From: Agrypnia vestita
Lineage: Eukaryota > Arthropoda > Insecta > Trichoptera > Phryganeidae
Direction: 5' to 3'
DNA length: 64,000 nucleotides
Assembly: GCA_016648135.1 (NCBI GenBank)
Contig: JADDOH010001502.1
Span: 62,001-126,000 of the forward strand
Below the pieces are notes generated by a model. The model saw only the letters and a list, made by a program, of their open reading frames with translations, ran no database searches and was not told where the DNA came from. This document shows, in pieces, positions 45,870-57,644 of this stretch; position 1 is the first letter of the stretch, and each line of letters starts with the position of its first letter. The position numbers and the translations under genes were made by a program.

Positions 45870-47126
45870 CTAGCAGAAAGTAATAGGCTATCGCTGATGA
45901 ATGTTGTTAGGCGATGTGGGCGGTGTTGTGACCACGACCCATCTATTTGGAGTTGATAAAATAGTAAAGAGAGCAATGCCATGCCCTCTGTTCCTCGTGC
46001 AAGGTCCCGTGAAAAAAACTGTGATAGAGCAAACAAATAGTGAAAAATTGATTGCAGATAAGATTACATTAATTTAATTTAAAATGTGTCGAGCACTGTG
46101 TGACGTACAAAGAATCACAAAGTTGACGTAACTCTCTGCGTTCATTATTTGATGTTCATATTAGCCATTATAGGTAATTAATCAGGATATAATCTGTTTT
46201 ATATAAGAGAAGATAAAAATAATATTTTTATTGCATGAAAATAAAATAGCGTCAAGCGCATTGGGTTTTAAAATTAATGAGTCATTATTTGGGAACATAT
46301 TGTAATGTTGCGACTACGAAATCCAATTCTAGGATACATTCCAAGGTACATATTAATTCCGGGATTGGTACGTACAATCCAGAAAAATATTTATACTTAC
46401 TTAAGATTAAAATAAAATAATATAATGAAATAAAATTATATCAAGACAAATTAATGAAACGCTCGATGATTTGCTATTGCTTCGGGCACATCCGGATTCG
46501 GACATTCCAATCCCGGAAACGTCACAATCGATCCCGAAATTTAGATTCGGGATCACGTTAATTAATCGTGACATCGCTCTGTACACACATTTTAGTAGTC
46601 AAAAAATTCATTTTACTAGTAAATTAAATATAAAACTAACCCATTTCTAGTACAAAACGTCACAAAATTTCAATTGAAACAATCTGTTTCATGACTAATT
46701 TGATTGATGGTTTTGGAAAACAGTCGCTTTTTCAGCAGTAAATTTACTAACTTAAAAAAAAAGTGTTCATCACTTCACTCGCAAATTTGTATTCAAATGT
46801 GGTTATCTTAGTATCACATGTTCGTATTAAGGTATGCACGAACTAGAGAAACGCTATTGCAAACCTATTTGGTCAAAATAATTATTGTGCTCGCTGAATA
46901 TTAATAAGACTCTAACTCACGTTTGGTAAGCTATTTTTTACAGTAGCTACAGCAATTTTAAGCCCAACTATTTTCGACGTTTTAGGCGTACATACTTATT
47001 TATTTCTTATTTAACCCGCTATTACTCGCGCGTCTACTTGACCGTTATGGCATTTTTTAAAGTTTTTTTTTAAAATTGATTCTTTTATTTTTATAATGTT
47101 TCGATTGCATGTATATATTTCATTAA
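45870..47126. other. AT-rich DNA with small CCGGGATT hairpins
   Basis: Between 46360 and 46560 several ATTCCGGGATT/AATCCCGGAA-like blocks occur in both orientations. No gene is supported. Confidence 0.4.
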
Positions 47127-47500
47127 TCGCGTGTCGATCGTCAATCGGAAATATCTCCTATCTTCATGTTTTTTCAGTATCCCGTTAAAGTATTTTTTTA
47201 ACAAACTATATTATCTTCCTACTTTTATTTTACGTAACTTAAAACCTGTTAAGAAAAAACACGCACCCGTACCCCAGTCGACAGCAATATTATACTTGGT
47301 GGCGAGAACGCTCCTTAGGGGTGAAACCCTAAGAAAAAAAAGATGAACATATAAAAATCTGTTTCATTTCTGTTTACCCTTTGAATAATTGTGAAAATAA
47401 AATATAAATAAAAATAAACGCCTTCCTATTTTACTATGGTCATATAAGCCGATACTAGTGAAGATAGGAGATATTGGCAGTTCACGGTCGATATTAAAAG
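47127..47500. mobile_element. Candidate short inverted-repeat element
   Basis: The block at 47133-47165 (AATATCTCCTATCTTCA) is inverted at 47459-47490 (TGAAGATAGGAGATATT), with flanking similarity for about 33 bp. The 71-codon frame inside has no motif. The target duplication is unclear. Confidence 0.45.
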
Positions 47501-47624
47501 AAAAAATAATTATGTTAAATAGGGTAGACAGATCGTAATTTCAGATCTAAATGTTTTCATTGTCATCTCATCATCAACTGTATTTTAAACAGAATTACAT
47601 CTACGGTATACGTATCATTTTAAT

Positions 47625-47728
47625 ATTCTTATTATTTTCAAATCGAGCATGACACTTGCGCTATGAAAATAGGACTAACTTGCGAGGCGATCACTAGGCG
47701 AGTCTCTTATCCATTAGATCAACAAATA
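47625..47728 (-). mobile_element. SINE family A, partial
   Basis: GCGCTATGAAAATAGGACTA (47658-47677) and a head remnant GATCACTAGGCGAGTCTCTT; the B-box segment between them is deleted. Confidence 0.6.
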
Positions 47729-48659
47729 CAGTTATTTTTAATAAAATTACTACTTTCTTTTCCGGGACCGATCCATAATCTATCCCTTCTATCTCTCCTG
47801 ATCTAATCCCGGAAATCCAGAATTTTAATTTGGCCCTGTGGGTCATCCAGGTTCAAGGCCAACCCAATAAAAGTTCTACAAGAATTCCTGGAGAACTTTT
47901 ATGGAGATTTTTATGGGAATTCGCCATCGATTATTCAGGATAATTGTTTTAAAGAACTGTTTTTTCTATTCAAAAACTTAAAGATTGTGAGAACATCGAA
48001 GCGTGAATTTTTTCTAAGCTTATATTTTGGAATAAAAATCAACATAAAAGATATATCTCGTAAAATTCCTATTATAATAATTATCATATTTCAATATTTC
48101 ATAATATTCCGTTGGTTAAATATTTAATTTTGATATTTTCAATTATTTTTGTGTGTATTTACGTAAAAGTCACGCTTCAATATTCTCACTGCACCTGTGT
48201 AGTACCTACCTAATTTTATATAGTAAAACAGGGACAATAATAATTAGTGTAACCTTTGTTGTTTTTTGAATGTCGCTTATTTCATTTAGTGAAAAAGTAT
48301 TTTACGGGTGATACTTTTTGAGAGGAATTCTGATAATTTATTATGTCTCTTTATCACCCTTTATAGTTATTGTGTACATACTGTACATAAAGTCGTTTGA
48401 TGAGTCAATGAAATGACGTCAAAATTCCATACAGTCACAGACTGTCAAAAAAAAATTATAGATAATTTTTTGTAACGGTGCGAGTGATGCCGGTTTAATG
48501 AATGATTTCAGAACACGTGACATTTAAATTGGTTGTGAAAATTTGCATCAATTGAGTTCTAATATACTTTTGATGTACAAGATACAAAATTGATAATTTC
48601 TCGACATATCTACATGTATAAAAAATATGCAATTGAAATTATAATAGATGTTGCAAATT
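47729..48659. other. AT-rich DNA upstream of the gene region
   Basis: No coding region or repeat copy identified. Confidence 0.45.
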
Positions 48660-49236
48660 TTGTTGATTTAATAACGTGCGCGCCGCTTCATCAAATTCTA
48701 TAAGCAAACGTATCGATAGGTACTTAAAAATTTCTTCACAGTCAGCGCTCATTTCTTGATGTACTGGATATATCACTTTCTAGCTCACTCGCGCCGCTTC
48801 TGCAAGAATGCATAGTGTCCGCGGGCGCATGCACTCGTACGCGTTTCGCTAAATCGGATAAAGACGTTTGCTATTGCTCATATTCAGTATCTAAATTTGT
48901 ATCGTCGCGTTCATATTTTATTTGTTGACAGATTGATAACATAAATTATTTACCGAGAAACGGGTACAATAATGCTGGTACGGAATCATTTTTATTGCGA
49001 GCTAAAACTGAATCGCAAAACCGTCACTAAATGGTCGTGATCGAAACGTGAACGGTCAACGTCGGGCGTTTGGTGCGCGGAGTTTCGAGTTCGCCGATAA
49101 GGAGAACATCCTTAATTGACCGCAATCAGTTTCCTCCCGGAATGCGCGCGCGCGCTAGGGCCGCGTACACACAGCACACACTCTCATCCGCGTCCACCCA
49201 CACCGTCTCCGGCCGAGATACCCGCTGACCAGCGCC
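48660..49236 (+). promoter_or_regulatory. GC-rich upstream region of the 625-codon ORF
   Basis: GC content and CpG density rise from about 48676 (CGTGCGCGCCGCTTCATC) and stay high into the ORF. No TATA box is evident, but Inr-like TCAGT sequences occur at about 48753 and 48890. An in-frame TAG at 49156-49158 lies upstream of the ATG with no ATG between, so translation should begin at 49237. A possible 3' splice site (TTTCTTCACAG near 48742-48752) would allow a noncoding first exon further upstream. Confidence 0.4.
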
Positions 49237-51114
49237 ATGGCTCGCGGAATACCGCCGGAGGAAAGTTGGCTGCCGCGCGCGCTGCGGAGCAGACTGGACT
49301 CGGCGCCGCACTCGCTCGGGGACGTGCGCACCTGGCTCGGCGCTCTGCGCTTCACCGTGGACGACTACGACGAGCGCTTCCTCAAGAGGGACCCTGCCCT
49401 GCAGAAGGGGCTCAGCGACTCGGACCTGTCTACCCACAGCTTCGACTTCATAGACCTCGACCATCCGAACAAACATTTGGCGGACGGTGAAAACAACGTT
49501 CCCGACGATACGACAGCGGACGATGTGTACACGAACGTCTTCGACGATATATTGTGCAACCTCGGTAACGAAATCTTCCAGCTCGACTCGTACCACAAAA
49601 AGTATTTTCACGAGGCGAGAGGCAGCGACTCCAGCGAATTCGAACACAGTGTTATGCACGTTTTCGACGACTTCCTAGAAGAAGTGAGATCGTCGACACC
49701 TCTGCTGGACGATGTCAGCGTGAGTGGTGAATCTCAAAAGGAACATGGAAACATGGAATTAAAGGTGCCGCTGATAAACAAAGTTCCGAGCTACGGCAAT
49801 ATATCCACCCTTTCGGACGAAGTGTTTTTGCGGTCAGGATCGTCGAGTAGGAACGCGTCCAATTCGAATATCGATAATCCGGCAAAATACACCGACGACG
49901 TAGTGATCAGATCGGGGACGAAGTCGGAGCAGTTTAAGCATGCCAGTTTCGATATCAACAGAATATTCGACAAAGGAGGCGGCGCGCCCGTGCCGCCCAA
50001 GAGGAAGAACCGACTGTCCATCCCGACCCTGAAGGAACGGACGGAGATGATAAACAAACAGCCCCCCGTGGCCAGGGAGCGGTCCGAGATCCCCGCCAAG
50101 CCCGTGCCGAAACCTAGAAACATTTCCAAAGTAGACCGACCGAGGGCTACGTTCGATAGCGGCACCGAGATAACGCGGGGCTTATGTCAAAAGGCGGTCA
50201 ACGCGCATCCGGCGCGCGAAGGCGGCGATAGCGGCGACAACTCGCCCGCCAGCGATTACTCAGATTACCAGAACTTGTGGCTTTGCACGTCGGGCCGACA
50301 GAAACAATTCGTCAATAGCGCCGTCGACTCTTTCAAAGAAAACTTCGGCGTCGTAAACACGATAAGATACGATAGTTTGAAAGATATTTCGAATCCGACG
50401 CCGGACGTATCTAAGCAGCGCATAGTGTTGTGCGGGCCGCACGCGCGGGCCTCTACCAAGTCGGGGAGTTCCAGCAGCAACAAGAGCGACGGCGCGGAGA
50501 GCGAGAGGGCCGCGAGAGAGCCGCGCGCGGATGGCAGACACGACCGCAGGAGCCGGGACAAGCCGCCCCGCGCCCTCCGCCGGGACATGGTCAGCTGCAC
50601 TTCCGAGTGCGACGCCACGGACGAGTGTCACCGCGCCATCTCCGGTCGCGGCGAAGAGACGCGAGTGAAACGTGACGCAAACACCGGCGGGGGAACTCAT
50701 TTTGCGCGAGTGTTCGAAAGTGCGACGGTTCCTCGAGCGCGCGAGTTGAAAACGTTCGGCAACGTGCGGGGGAGAACCCGGCCCGGGACGGCGACGCCCT
50801 ACGACTGCGCCTCGGACTGCGCCGACAGCGGCAGCATGTGCGGCGCGGACTACCTCAACGCCGCCGCCGCCACCGAGGACGACTGGGAGAGCAGCGTGGA
50901 GATCATCAGCGACAGCGACTCCTGCAGGCTCGGGAGCGGCGCGGCCCGCGGAAGAAGGACCGCTAGCGATTCTACCGACTACGCTTCGGAGAGTCCCATC
51001 TACGAGAACCTGCGGGAGATCGTAAGATTGAAGCCGGTTCCTGACGATGTCATAGCGTGGAAAGCCTTGCTCATGGACCCTTACTGGATCGAGGATGAAG
51101 AAGATGAGGTTTGA
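49237..51114 (+). CDS. Uncharacterised acidic, low-complexity protein (625 aa), possible signalling adaptor
   Basis: I do not recognise the family. The start is the first ATG after an in-frame stop (TAG 49156), with a good context (GCGCCATGG). Residues 1-60 are a mixed segment with SWLPRALRSRL and RTWLGALRF. Residues 61-165 are acidic, with two FDD(I/F)L motifs (102-106 and 143-147) in regularly spaced acidic helices. Residues 248-295 are basic and proline-rich (PVPPKRK, then PAKPVPKPR), fitting SH3 ligands. Residues 340-400 hold a denser segment (SDYQNLWLC, QFVNSAVDSFKENF). Residues 405-545 are Ser/Arg/Ala-rich and likely disordered, with several Cys-Asp repeats. The end carries SPIYENLREI (588-595), a good phosphotyrosine/SH2-type motif, then VPDDVIAWKALLMDPYWIED and an acidic tail. 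No signal peptide or membrane segment is seen. GC content is far above the flanks. It may be complete, since an AATAAA follows; alternatively GAG|GTTTGA at 51106-51114 or GTAAGA at about 51020 could be donors, making this a large first coding exon of a bigger protein. Confidence 0.85.
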   Translation: MARGIPPEESWLPRALRSRLDSAPHSLGDVRTWLGALRFTVDDYDERFLKRDPALQKGLSDSDLSTHSFDFIDLDHPNKHLADGENNVPDDTTADDVYTNVFDDILCNLGNEIFQLDSYHKKYFHEARGSDSSEFEHSVMHVFDDFLEEVRSSTPLLDDVSVSGESQKEHGNMELKVPLINKVPSYGNISTLSDEVFLRSGSSSRNASNSNIDNPAKYTDDVVIRSGTKSEQFKHASFDINRIFDKGGGAPVPPKRKNRLSIPTLKERTEMINKQPPVARERSEIPAKPVPKPRNISKVDRPRATFDSGTEITRGLCQKAVNAHPAREGGDSGDNSPASDYSDYQNLWLCTSGRQKQFVNSAVDSFKENFGVVNTIRYDSLKDISNPTPDVSKQRIVLCGPHARASTKSGSSSSNKSDGAESERAAREPRADGRHDRRSRDKPPRALRRDMVSCTSECDATDECHRAISGRGEETRVKRDANTGGGTHFARVFESATVPRARELKTFGNVRGRTRPGTATPYDCASDCADSGSMCGADYLNAAAATEDDWESSVEIISDSDSCRLGSGAARGRRTASDSTDYASESPIYENLREIVRLKPVPDDVIAWKALLMDPYWIEDEEDEV

Positions 51115-51480
51115 AAAGGATTCAGTTATTCCTTTCCCACTAATACGTTCGCTGAATGTACTAATGATTTTTATTTATTTTTAACCACCATGTGTTAATT
51201 CTCTAAATTAATCATTTCATTTCAGTTTTAATTTTCAATCACGGTTACATTTCATTTGTGTTTATTGCGGCTTATGTGGTCCCATAATTTGTACCGAAAT
51301 GTAGAACTGCGTAAACAGTACGCCATGATGCGGGTACCATATAATTATGATATCATGACTTACATTAATATATTAACCGATGTATGTTCGTGAAGGGCAA
51401 TGATAATAATAATCTGTGTGGTGGAGGCAGGGACACAGTAAATCAAAATCAAGCTTGACAAATAAAGAACCAACTTGTCC
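51115..51480 (+). other. Probable 3' UTR with polyadenylation signal
   Basis: AT content jumps immediately after the stop. AATAAA lies at 51461-51466, 346 bp downstream, followed by a GT/T-containing stretch (AACTTGTCC). A second AATAAA-like site is near 51579. This supports a transcript ending here if the ORF is not spliced onward. Confidence 0.4.
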
Positions 51481-53058
51481 AAATAAGTCATCACTTCGAT
51501 CAATTTGTCGTCGGGTAATATTTTTTTAAATATTCTTATCTAATATCGTATAACATACTGTAGTAAAAGTCTTAAATTAATAAACTGTCTGAACAACTAC
51601 ACAGAGGTTTTTCTGTATAGTATCTCGTGTAGTAAAGATGATTTTTTTGTCGTTTAAAATAAGACAAAAATATGTAGGTACATATTTTTTATTTATTTTT
51701 TAATATTACTGTTGTAGGTACACAAAATTTATCCGATTTAATTAAAACAAATTAGATCCGGAAAGGTACATGGATTTTTGCAAAAAAATTAAAACAACAA
51801 CAAAAATTTATTCTGTTACGAAAATACGAAGTTAAGAATATGAAATACGAAATTTAAGGATAGAAAATACGCAGATTAAGAGTAATTTTAATTAAAAAAA
51901 TGACGTGATGCACGCGTCCGCTTACGTCACAAGTAAACAATGAATCTAAGCATTGTCATCGACCGAGGTTTCTGTTCAATTACCACTTTTATTTTTTGTA
52001 GACGATTGAATTTTTTTTCTCCTAGATAGGAGTATAATAATATTTCGGAATTTTTATTGCCCCAATTAATGCGATCGCGTAAAATCGAGACTCAGCAAAG
52101 TGTGTCGATCAGCATTACCTACTGTCTGAATAATATTATTAGAAGCGAAATATAAATGATTAAAACTAACTTCATATCATATAATATATAAAATTCCTAT
52201 GCTTTTCTGTGTATTCACATGTTAAGAACTTTTATTGGGTGATATCTTAATTTCATTGAAATATGGATATGTGACCATTTTGTTCTGAAAGTATTTTTTC
52301 AATTTGGTAAAGAAATAATTGCATTGTCAGAAATTTGAAAACCGAAATTTTTTAATTTTGATTAATATCTTACTATACTATGGGTAGGCAATTATTTAAA
52401 TAAACAGTCATATTTCTGATAGAAATATTACGTAAGTAGGCTATAATTATTTCACAATTATCTATTTTCAAAGTTCAAACATCAAAGTTTATTTGTGTAA
52501 GTGTTTAAGAAAATGCAGTTAAATAATGTCTTGTGAAGAAAATGTTAATGCCTTAATTCTAACATAAAATTATTAATTTGTAGAAGTCGATGATTTCAAG
52601 AGTATCTCCTATTTCTGTGTCCTCTGCTAATTCAAAACATTCTAAGAGAAAGCTGTCCGATACAAAGTTATTGGCTGAGCGAACTGACGCTCTAATTATA
52701 TATTATTGTAAGGAGAACATTTGTACGCGTTTTAATGACATAATAAACTACGCAATGTAGTACATAAGATTGTTTGGTCTAGCGGAGAGATTTCATCTCG
52801 CACTGCAGTGGCCAGACGATTCCTAATTCCGGGAACTACACAGTTATTATATTTTTCTTATTATGAATAATAATTGAATATGAAATACGTTTTTAGAAAT
52901 GCGATTTTTCTCCGATGCTTTTCAATATCAACTATTGGTGGGAAAATTTAATTCAAGAGTTTAGGAATTTTACAAATCCACAAATAACATAGGATTACAG
53001 TCAGATAAATAAGAAATTTTAGAAATAAGAAATTGTTAATAGCAAATCAGGCATAATC
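51481..53058. other. AT-rich DNA, nothing recognised
   Basis: No frames of interest and no repeats shared with the rest of the window. Could be the start of an intron if the gene continues. Confidence 0.45.
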
Positions 53059-53489
53059 CAAGATAACGGTCCCATTGTATATACAACAAAAATGAGTATT
53101 TCACTATATAATTAATTGAATGTCCTGATTACAAAATGAAAGATAATTTACGCTTAAATAACAAGTATTAAATAAGATATTACACTTTAAAGTTTCGAAG
53201 TCATTAGGAACTTTAAGAACCATAGAAAAGGAATAATTAAGAATCTATAAATTATTTGATTTTGTTTAAAAAATATTTACTAAAAATCGTTTATCATAAT
53301 AAAAAAAAAACATCAAAATAATCACATTATATTAATAAACATTAGCAATGTAATTTTATTAACATTGTGTAATATCTTATTTAATACTTATTATTTAAGC
53401 GTTAATTGTCTTTCATTTTGTAATCAGGACATTCAATTATATAGTGAAATACTCATTTTCATTGTATATACAATGGGACCCCGATCTTG
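53059..53489. mobile_element. Element with about 125-bp inverted arms
   Basis: Arms 53059-53185 and 53367-53489 are inverted copies: CAAGAT(A/C)(A/G)(C/G)GGTCCCATTG outside, then GAGTATTTCACTATATAATT, GAATGTCCTGATTACAAAAT and AAGATATTACAC inside. The spacer is about 180 bp. The short frame at 53365-53565 is a by-product. Confidence 0.75.
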
Positions 53490-53494
53490 TATTT

Positions 53495-53740
53495 ATGCCA
53501 TTATAAATAACCAAATCCTTTTTGCAAAAAGTTACCTTTTGAATTTGTTTTTAGATAGTTCTTAATCAGTTATATAACTCTCATATATTTACTTTTTGTT
53601 TTTGTTAATGTCTATACATACTTCGAATTTTAATTCTTGGTGTACGTTGTGTCCTAATAAAGGGACTATGGTCTCCGAAACTTGTTGATAATTCAATAAA
53701 TAGTGGTTATAAACAGTGTTTTTTTTATTAATATAGAAAA
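53495..53740 (+). repeat. Hammerhead-like repeat family PH
   Basis: Shares ATTATAAATAACCA, TCCTTTTTGCAAA and GTCTATAC..ACTTCGA with 58445-58645. The core is CTAATAA (53654-53660, decayed), the stem and GAAA (53677-53680), then CTTGTTGATAATTCAATAAA. Confidence 0.6.
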
Positions 53741-53830
53741 TAAATGGTTTAAAACCATTATTTATACAATACTAGACAAGTTTTGGGACCAAAGGCATCA
53801 TTGAAGAAGTTATTAAAGCAAACTGTATTC
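53741..53830 (-). repeat. Decayed PH fragment, inverted
   Basis: Read minus, TTCAATGATGCCTTTGGTCC and CCAAAACTTGTCTAGTATTG resemble the PH core and tail but the core bases are lost. Confidence 0.35.
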
Positions 53831-54086
53831 ATTGAAAGTGAGTGAACACACCAAATTATCGCCACGAAATGCCGTTTCTCTGGAATTGTAAAGATAATTA
53901 CATTTACACAAGCGCTTTGTCCGCTGCGACAAGAGGGCGTAATAAAGTCGCAGTGTTAGCAGCGGTTATGTTTTACAGCTAAATACTAGATGGTAACATT
54001 TTTTTTTCTTCAAGATTTTCTTCTTCAAGATCTTCAAGTTTTCGCACAATTATCCTTCATGATTGCTCCAGTTTACTTTAATATAT

Positions 54087-54321
54087 GTGGGGTATAAAAG
54101 CAAAGGCAGCAATATCCAAAAAAAAAAAAAAAAATTGAATGCAGTCACTGAAGTTTACTAATATAAAATATACTAAATTCTAGATCTATCACTTCTAAAA
54201 TCATGTTTCCTATAAATTTATACGCTATGTTTTCTACAAAATCTCGAATTCAGTATATTCTAAATCCTCGACGACTGCATTAAATTTTTTGAATATTGCT
54301 GCCTTTGCTTTTACACCCCAC
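54087..54321. mobile_element. Inverted-repeat element (235 bp) with adjacent partial copy
   Basis: The ends are inverted for about 60 bp: GTGGGGTATAAAAGCAAAGG at the left and GTGGGGTGTAAAAGCAAAGG (minus) at the right, both followed by CAGCAATAT(C/T)CAAAAAA and a GAATGCAGTC-like block. A third, direct partial copy follows at 54322-54385 (AGCAATATCCAAAAAAAATT, ATGCAGTCATCGAGGATTC). A poly-A run marks 54119-54134. Confidence 0.7.
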
Positions 54322-54385
54322 AAAGCAAGCAAAGTAGCAATATCCAAAAAAAATTGAATGCAGTCATCGAGGATTCTGTATTCGT

Positions 54386-57037
54386 TCGATCGTTCTGTAC
54401 TCCTGCGAAGAAACGTTTTATGGTTAGTTAGATGCTTAATTAGGCCGGGGTACCGGGATAAGATTCTATACTCAAAAACTTCATTTTTTTATAGCAATTA
54501 AGTTTTAATGTAATTACTGTTATTTGCATTTACCGTTTTAATTCAAACAGTTCTAGAATGTAGTTCAATTTAATCTTTGTAATTACTCTGCTTTAATTCA
54601 ATGCATGACAATTTAATGCAATTAATATTCCACTATTTTCATTTGCATACAGTCTTAGAAATTTCAAATAATTTGAATAATTAAGATGACAGAGACAACG
54701 ATTTTTTTTGCACGCGACGCGTGTCTCTCGCACGCCATCTCATCTTCTATTCTCAAAGATGCTTACTGATGTCAAATCTATTTGATGTCTTCCCTAAGTG
54801 CGATGAATCGGCTTCATCATGCATGATTGAATTTCATTCAAAATACCCTCAGCATTACAATCTGTAACGAACTAGATGGGAGCGTCTTTGATTGAAATAG
54901 AAAATCAGGTTTGCAATTTGCCATTCTTAATACAGCTATTCAGCTAAAATTGAAACTTCAAAATATCAACCGTTGGAGTTATTTGTGTCATGTATAAGAC
55001 TGATACAATCATGTTATACATTTTTTAAATCGTTCGTTCGTTCTTCGTACATTAGACTCTCGATTTTTATTAAACATCAGTACGGATAAAATCCTGGATT
55101 TTCTACAACAAATAATATCAAAAAAAATCTCGGATAATTATGAGCGAAATAATCTTTTGTCTAGCCATTTCTGCCGTAGATTATAGGGTATCGTTGAATT
55201 TGTATAGAAGAAATCTATCTGCAGACACCAAAATAAAATATATATTTTTTTATTAAATAAATAAATAAATAAAATAAATTTTTGGCTTGTACTTAATGGC
55301 CAATTCCTCGGCAATCCGTTTTCTTTCTTTCTTAGAGTTGGTATTAAAAAGACCATATTTCCAAATATGAATAGTAATTACATATAATCAACGTATATTT
55401 CAATAAAATGTGAGCATCATATATTTCTTTAGCTTCCTCTAAAAATTGTTTTATTTGGTTCTTGTGTGAATTTTGCGATTGTTTTCTTTCTAAAAAGTAG
55501 TCTTATTTCATGTTTCCTTCTTGTGCTATGGTCATGCTCACTTTGATTATTTTTTGTTTTTCTTTTGAATTCAAAAGTGTTGGATCCATTAATAATTTTA
55601 TGTATAAACAAGCTCATTACATTGAATAATTTGTTACTATGTATTTGTAATCTTTCTAGCGTCACTTTGATTCCTGCTTATGATTTCTTTTTAATTTAAT
55701 TTTAACCTTGAAAATTCGTCTATCGTATTATCTTTAGATTTTACTGTGTACGTCACAGTCCAGGGCGTCCCGAAATCGACTGACGGCGCCGATTCTTGTC
55801 GTTTACGTAACTATACACACGTGAAGCGCGGTTGATGCAATCTAAAGAGATCTAACATCTGTCCTCAATTCATTTATTTTTTTAACTTACACCATTATTG
55901 TATACTTTTTGAAATGTAAGCATTTAACATCTGACCTGTTTTTATTCATGACGGTCAGATTTTTGAACACGCACCCCACCTCGAACCGATTTTTAAGTCG
56001 AATTCACGTCGAAATTGTGGCAAAGAATGATGCCAGGCCCGGTTAGGTATATTGTACAATTGCTGAGGGCCAAATCAAATATGACAGTTGTTGGAAGGGC
56101 GTCAAAAAATGTTAAAATAATCAGATTAACCGATTATCACAGTGATTCCATTAGAAGCTTTAGCCGATCGTCCGGCAACGCGAGTGATATTCACAATTTT
56201 TTCTCGTAGATTTTTGTGTAGTGTATTCCCACTTTGGGAATACACTACACAATTTGGTTGGTTTAATGAAAGAACCGACGGTAGTAAAGTCTGTTCTGTT
56301 TTGATGCACAATACGTGCTGGGGACCGATACTAGCTACCGAAAGAATACATGCCCATCTTATACCCACCCATCCTACCCCCCTTCCTGGGTTAGGGTGGC
56401 CAATCTTATAACATCACACTGTAATAATAATAATCATTTACTTTGTAATATTATTGAACTGATATAAAGCTCACAAAAAAGTCACAAAACCTAAAACAAG
56501 GATTATTTGGTAATTGATAAATTGACAATAATTTTATTAAAAATTGATTAAATTATTTAAAATGGAACCTAAACCTAATGCATCAATTTTAAATTGATAC
56601 TTTTCCACACAAAATTCAAGCGAAGCCATGATAAAAAGTGGTGAATTTAGCTCGCATTGTAAGACGATCGCCTTAAAAACCAATGCGTAAGGTACAATGT
56701 GAAATTGCACGAATGAGAACATAAACATTTATGCATAAACTTGAGAAATCCGAGTAACTAAATAGAGTATTTTTTGTTTGAGCACTTTGCCAACCTGAAG
56801 CGTATGTTTTAATTAATTTGTTAGGAGTCAATTTGCGACAATGCGCAACATTATCCTCGTGAGTTGTATTGTTTGCGGTAACAATGCGCTTCAACGAATA
56901 ATGCTCACAACAAGGCGTGCTTGAATAATTAGCGATTTTGCTCTTCTTCAATTGGATGCGCGACAGAGCTTCGAAACGCAAACAAAAGGCGGGAGGGAGA
57001 ATATAAATATAATTATAATTAAATTAGACAAAGGCTT
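54386..57037. other. AT-rich DNA with a strong hairpin
   Basis: No gene is supported. A hairpin with 17-bp perfect arms (TTGTGTAGTGTATTCCC) and a 5-nt loop is at 56214-56252. The overlapping frames around 56015-56411 have no motifs. Confidence 0.5.
56214..56252. repeat. Perfect 17-bp hairpin
   Basis: Arms 56214-56230 and 56236-56252 are exact reverse complements around ACTTT. Could be the joined ends of a deleted inverted-repeat element. No T-run follows. Confidence 0.75.
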
Positions 57038-57105
57038 GGTTTAAACCACTATGTTTTTGGGAACACCAACCGGTTTTGGAACCACCGTTTCTTCATTAGG
57101 GTAAA
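57038..57105 (-). repeat. Degenerate PH fragment
   Basis: Read minus, CTAATGAAGAAACGGTGGTT and AAAACCGGTTGGTG parallel the core region of the 39389-39476 arm, with several changes. Confidence 0.4.
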
Positions 57106-57240
57106 CTACGAATTAAATATAAAATATGGGCAATTATATTTTTTTGGCAAATTGTTTTTGTGCGTACCTACCGTATGACTGTTTGGAGCGATTTTTTCAA
57201 ATTATTTCTATCTTTTTAATAATTTTTCTTTTAATGTTCT

Positions 57241-57345
57241 TATACAGGATGTCGCGTAGCTAATAGCAAAAACTTAGGGGGAGTTTTCTTCATTCAATTT
57301 TGAATAGAATATATTGTTTACACTTTGGGTGAATTTGGTTTACTT
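57241..57345 (+). repeat. Foldback family FB, left end
   Basis: TATACAGGATGTCGCGTAGC then AAAAACTTAGGGGGAGTTTT, TTCATTCAATTTTGAATAGA and TTTACACTTTGGGTGAATTT, the left end of the family. Confidence 0.65.
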
Positions 57346-57389
57346 AAAGTATTTTTTTATATTTGAATATAGTCAGTTTAATACTTACT

Positions 57390-57490
57390 TCACTTGCCGA
57401 TTAGTGATTCTAATACTCTCGAAACTCGAGTAATTAAATATAAAATTATGATTAAACTCAAATAGAGATAACATAGTTTATGTTTTCCAT
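57390..57490 (+). repeat. Dispersed repeat F7
   Basis: ATTAGTGATTCTAATACTCTCG, ATTAAACTCAAATAGAGATA (57452 on) and GTTTATGTTTTCCATCC match 61020-61145 and 63600-63700. Confidence 0.5.
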
Positions 57491-57644
57491 CCAACTTAAT
57501 CATCATAAGTATTTTAAGTGGTTTGTTTAAATTCCTCATGGACAGTTTTTGTTTAACTTTTTTATATTATGCAAAATGAAGTATTTAAAAAAATATATAG
57601 TTATCATTACCAGCTGCAAAATCTATGTATAGTATTTCATTTGA

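Noticed and set aside
49126..49659. 177-codon minus-strand frame opposite the 625-codon ORF
   Set aside because: It is an antisense shadow made open by the GC-rich codon usage of the plus-strand gene; the plus frame is far longer and has a good start context.
50260..50700. Minus-strand frames of 117-146 codons inside the gene
   Set aside because: Same reason: antisense shadows with low-complexity Ala/Arg/Val composition.
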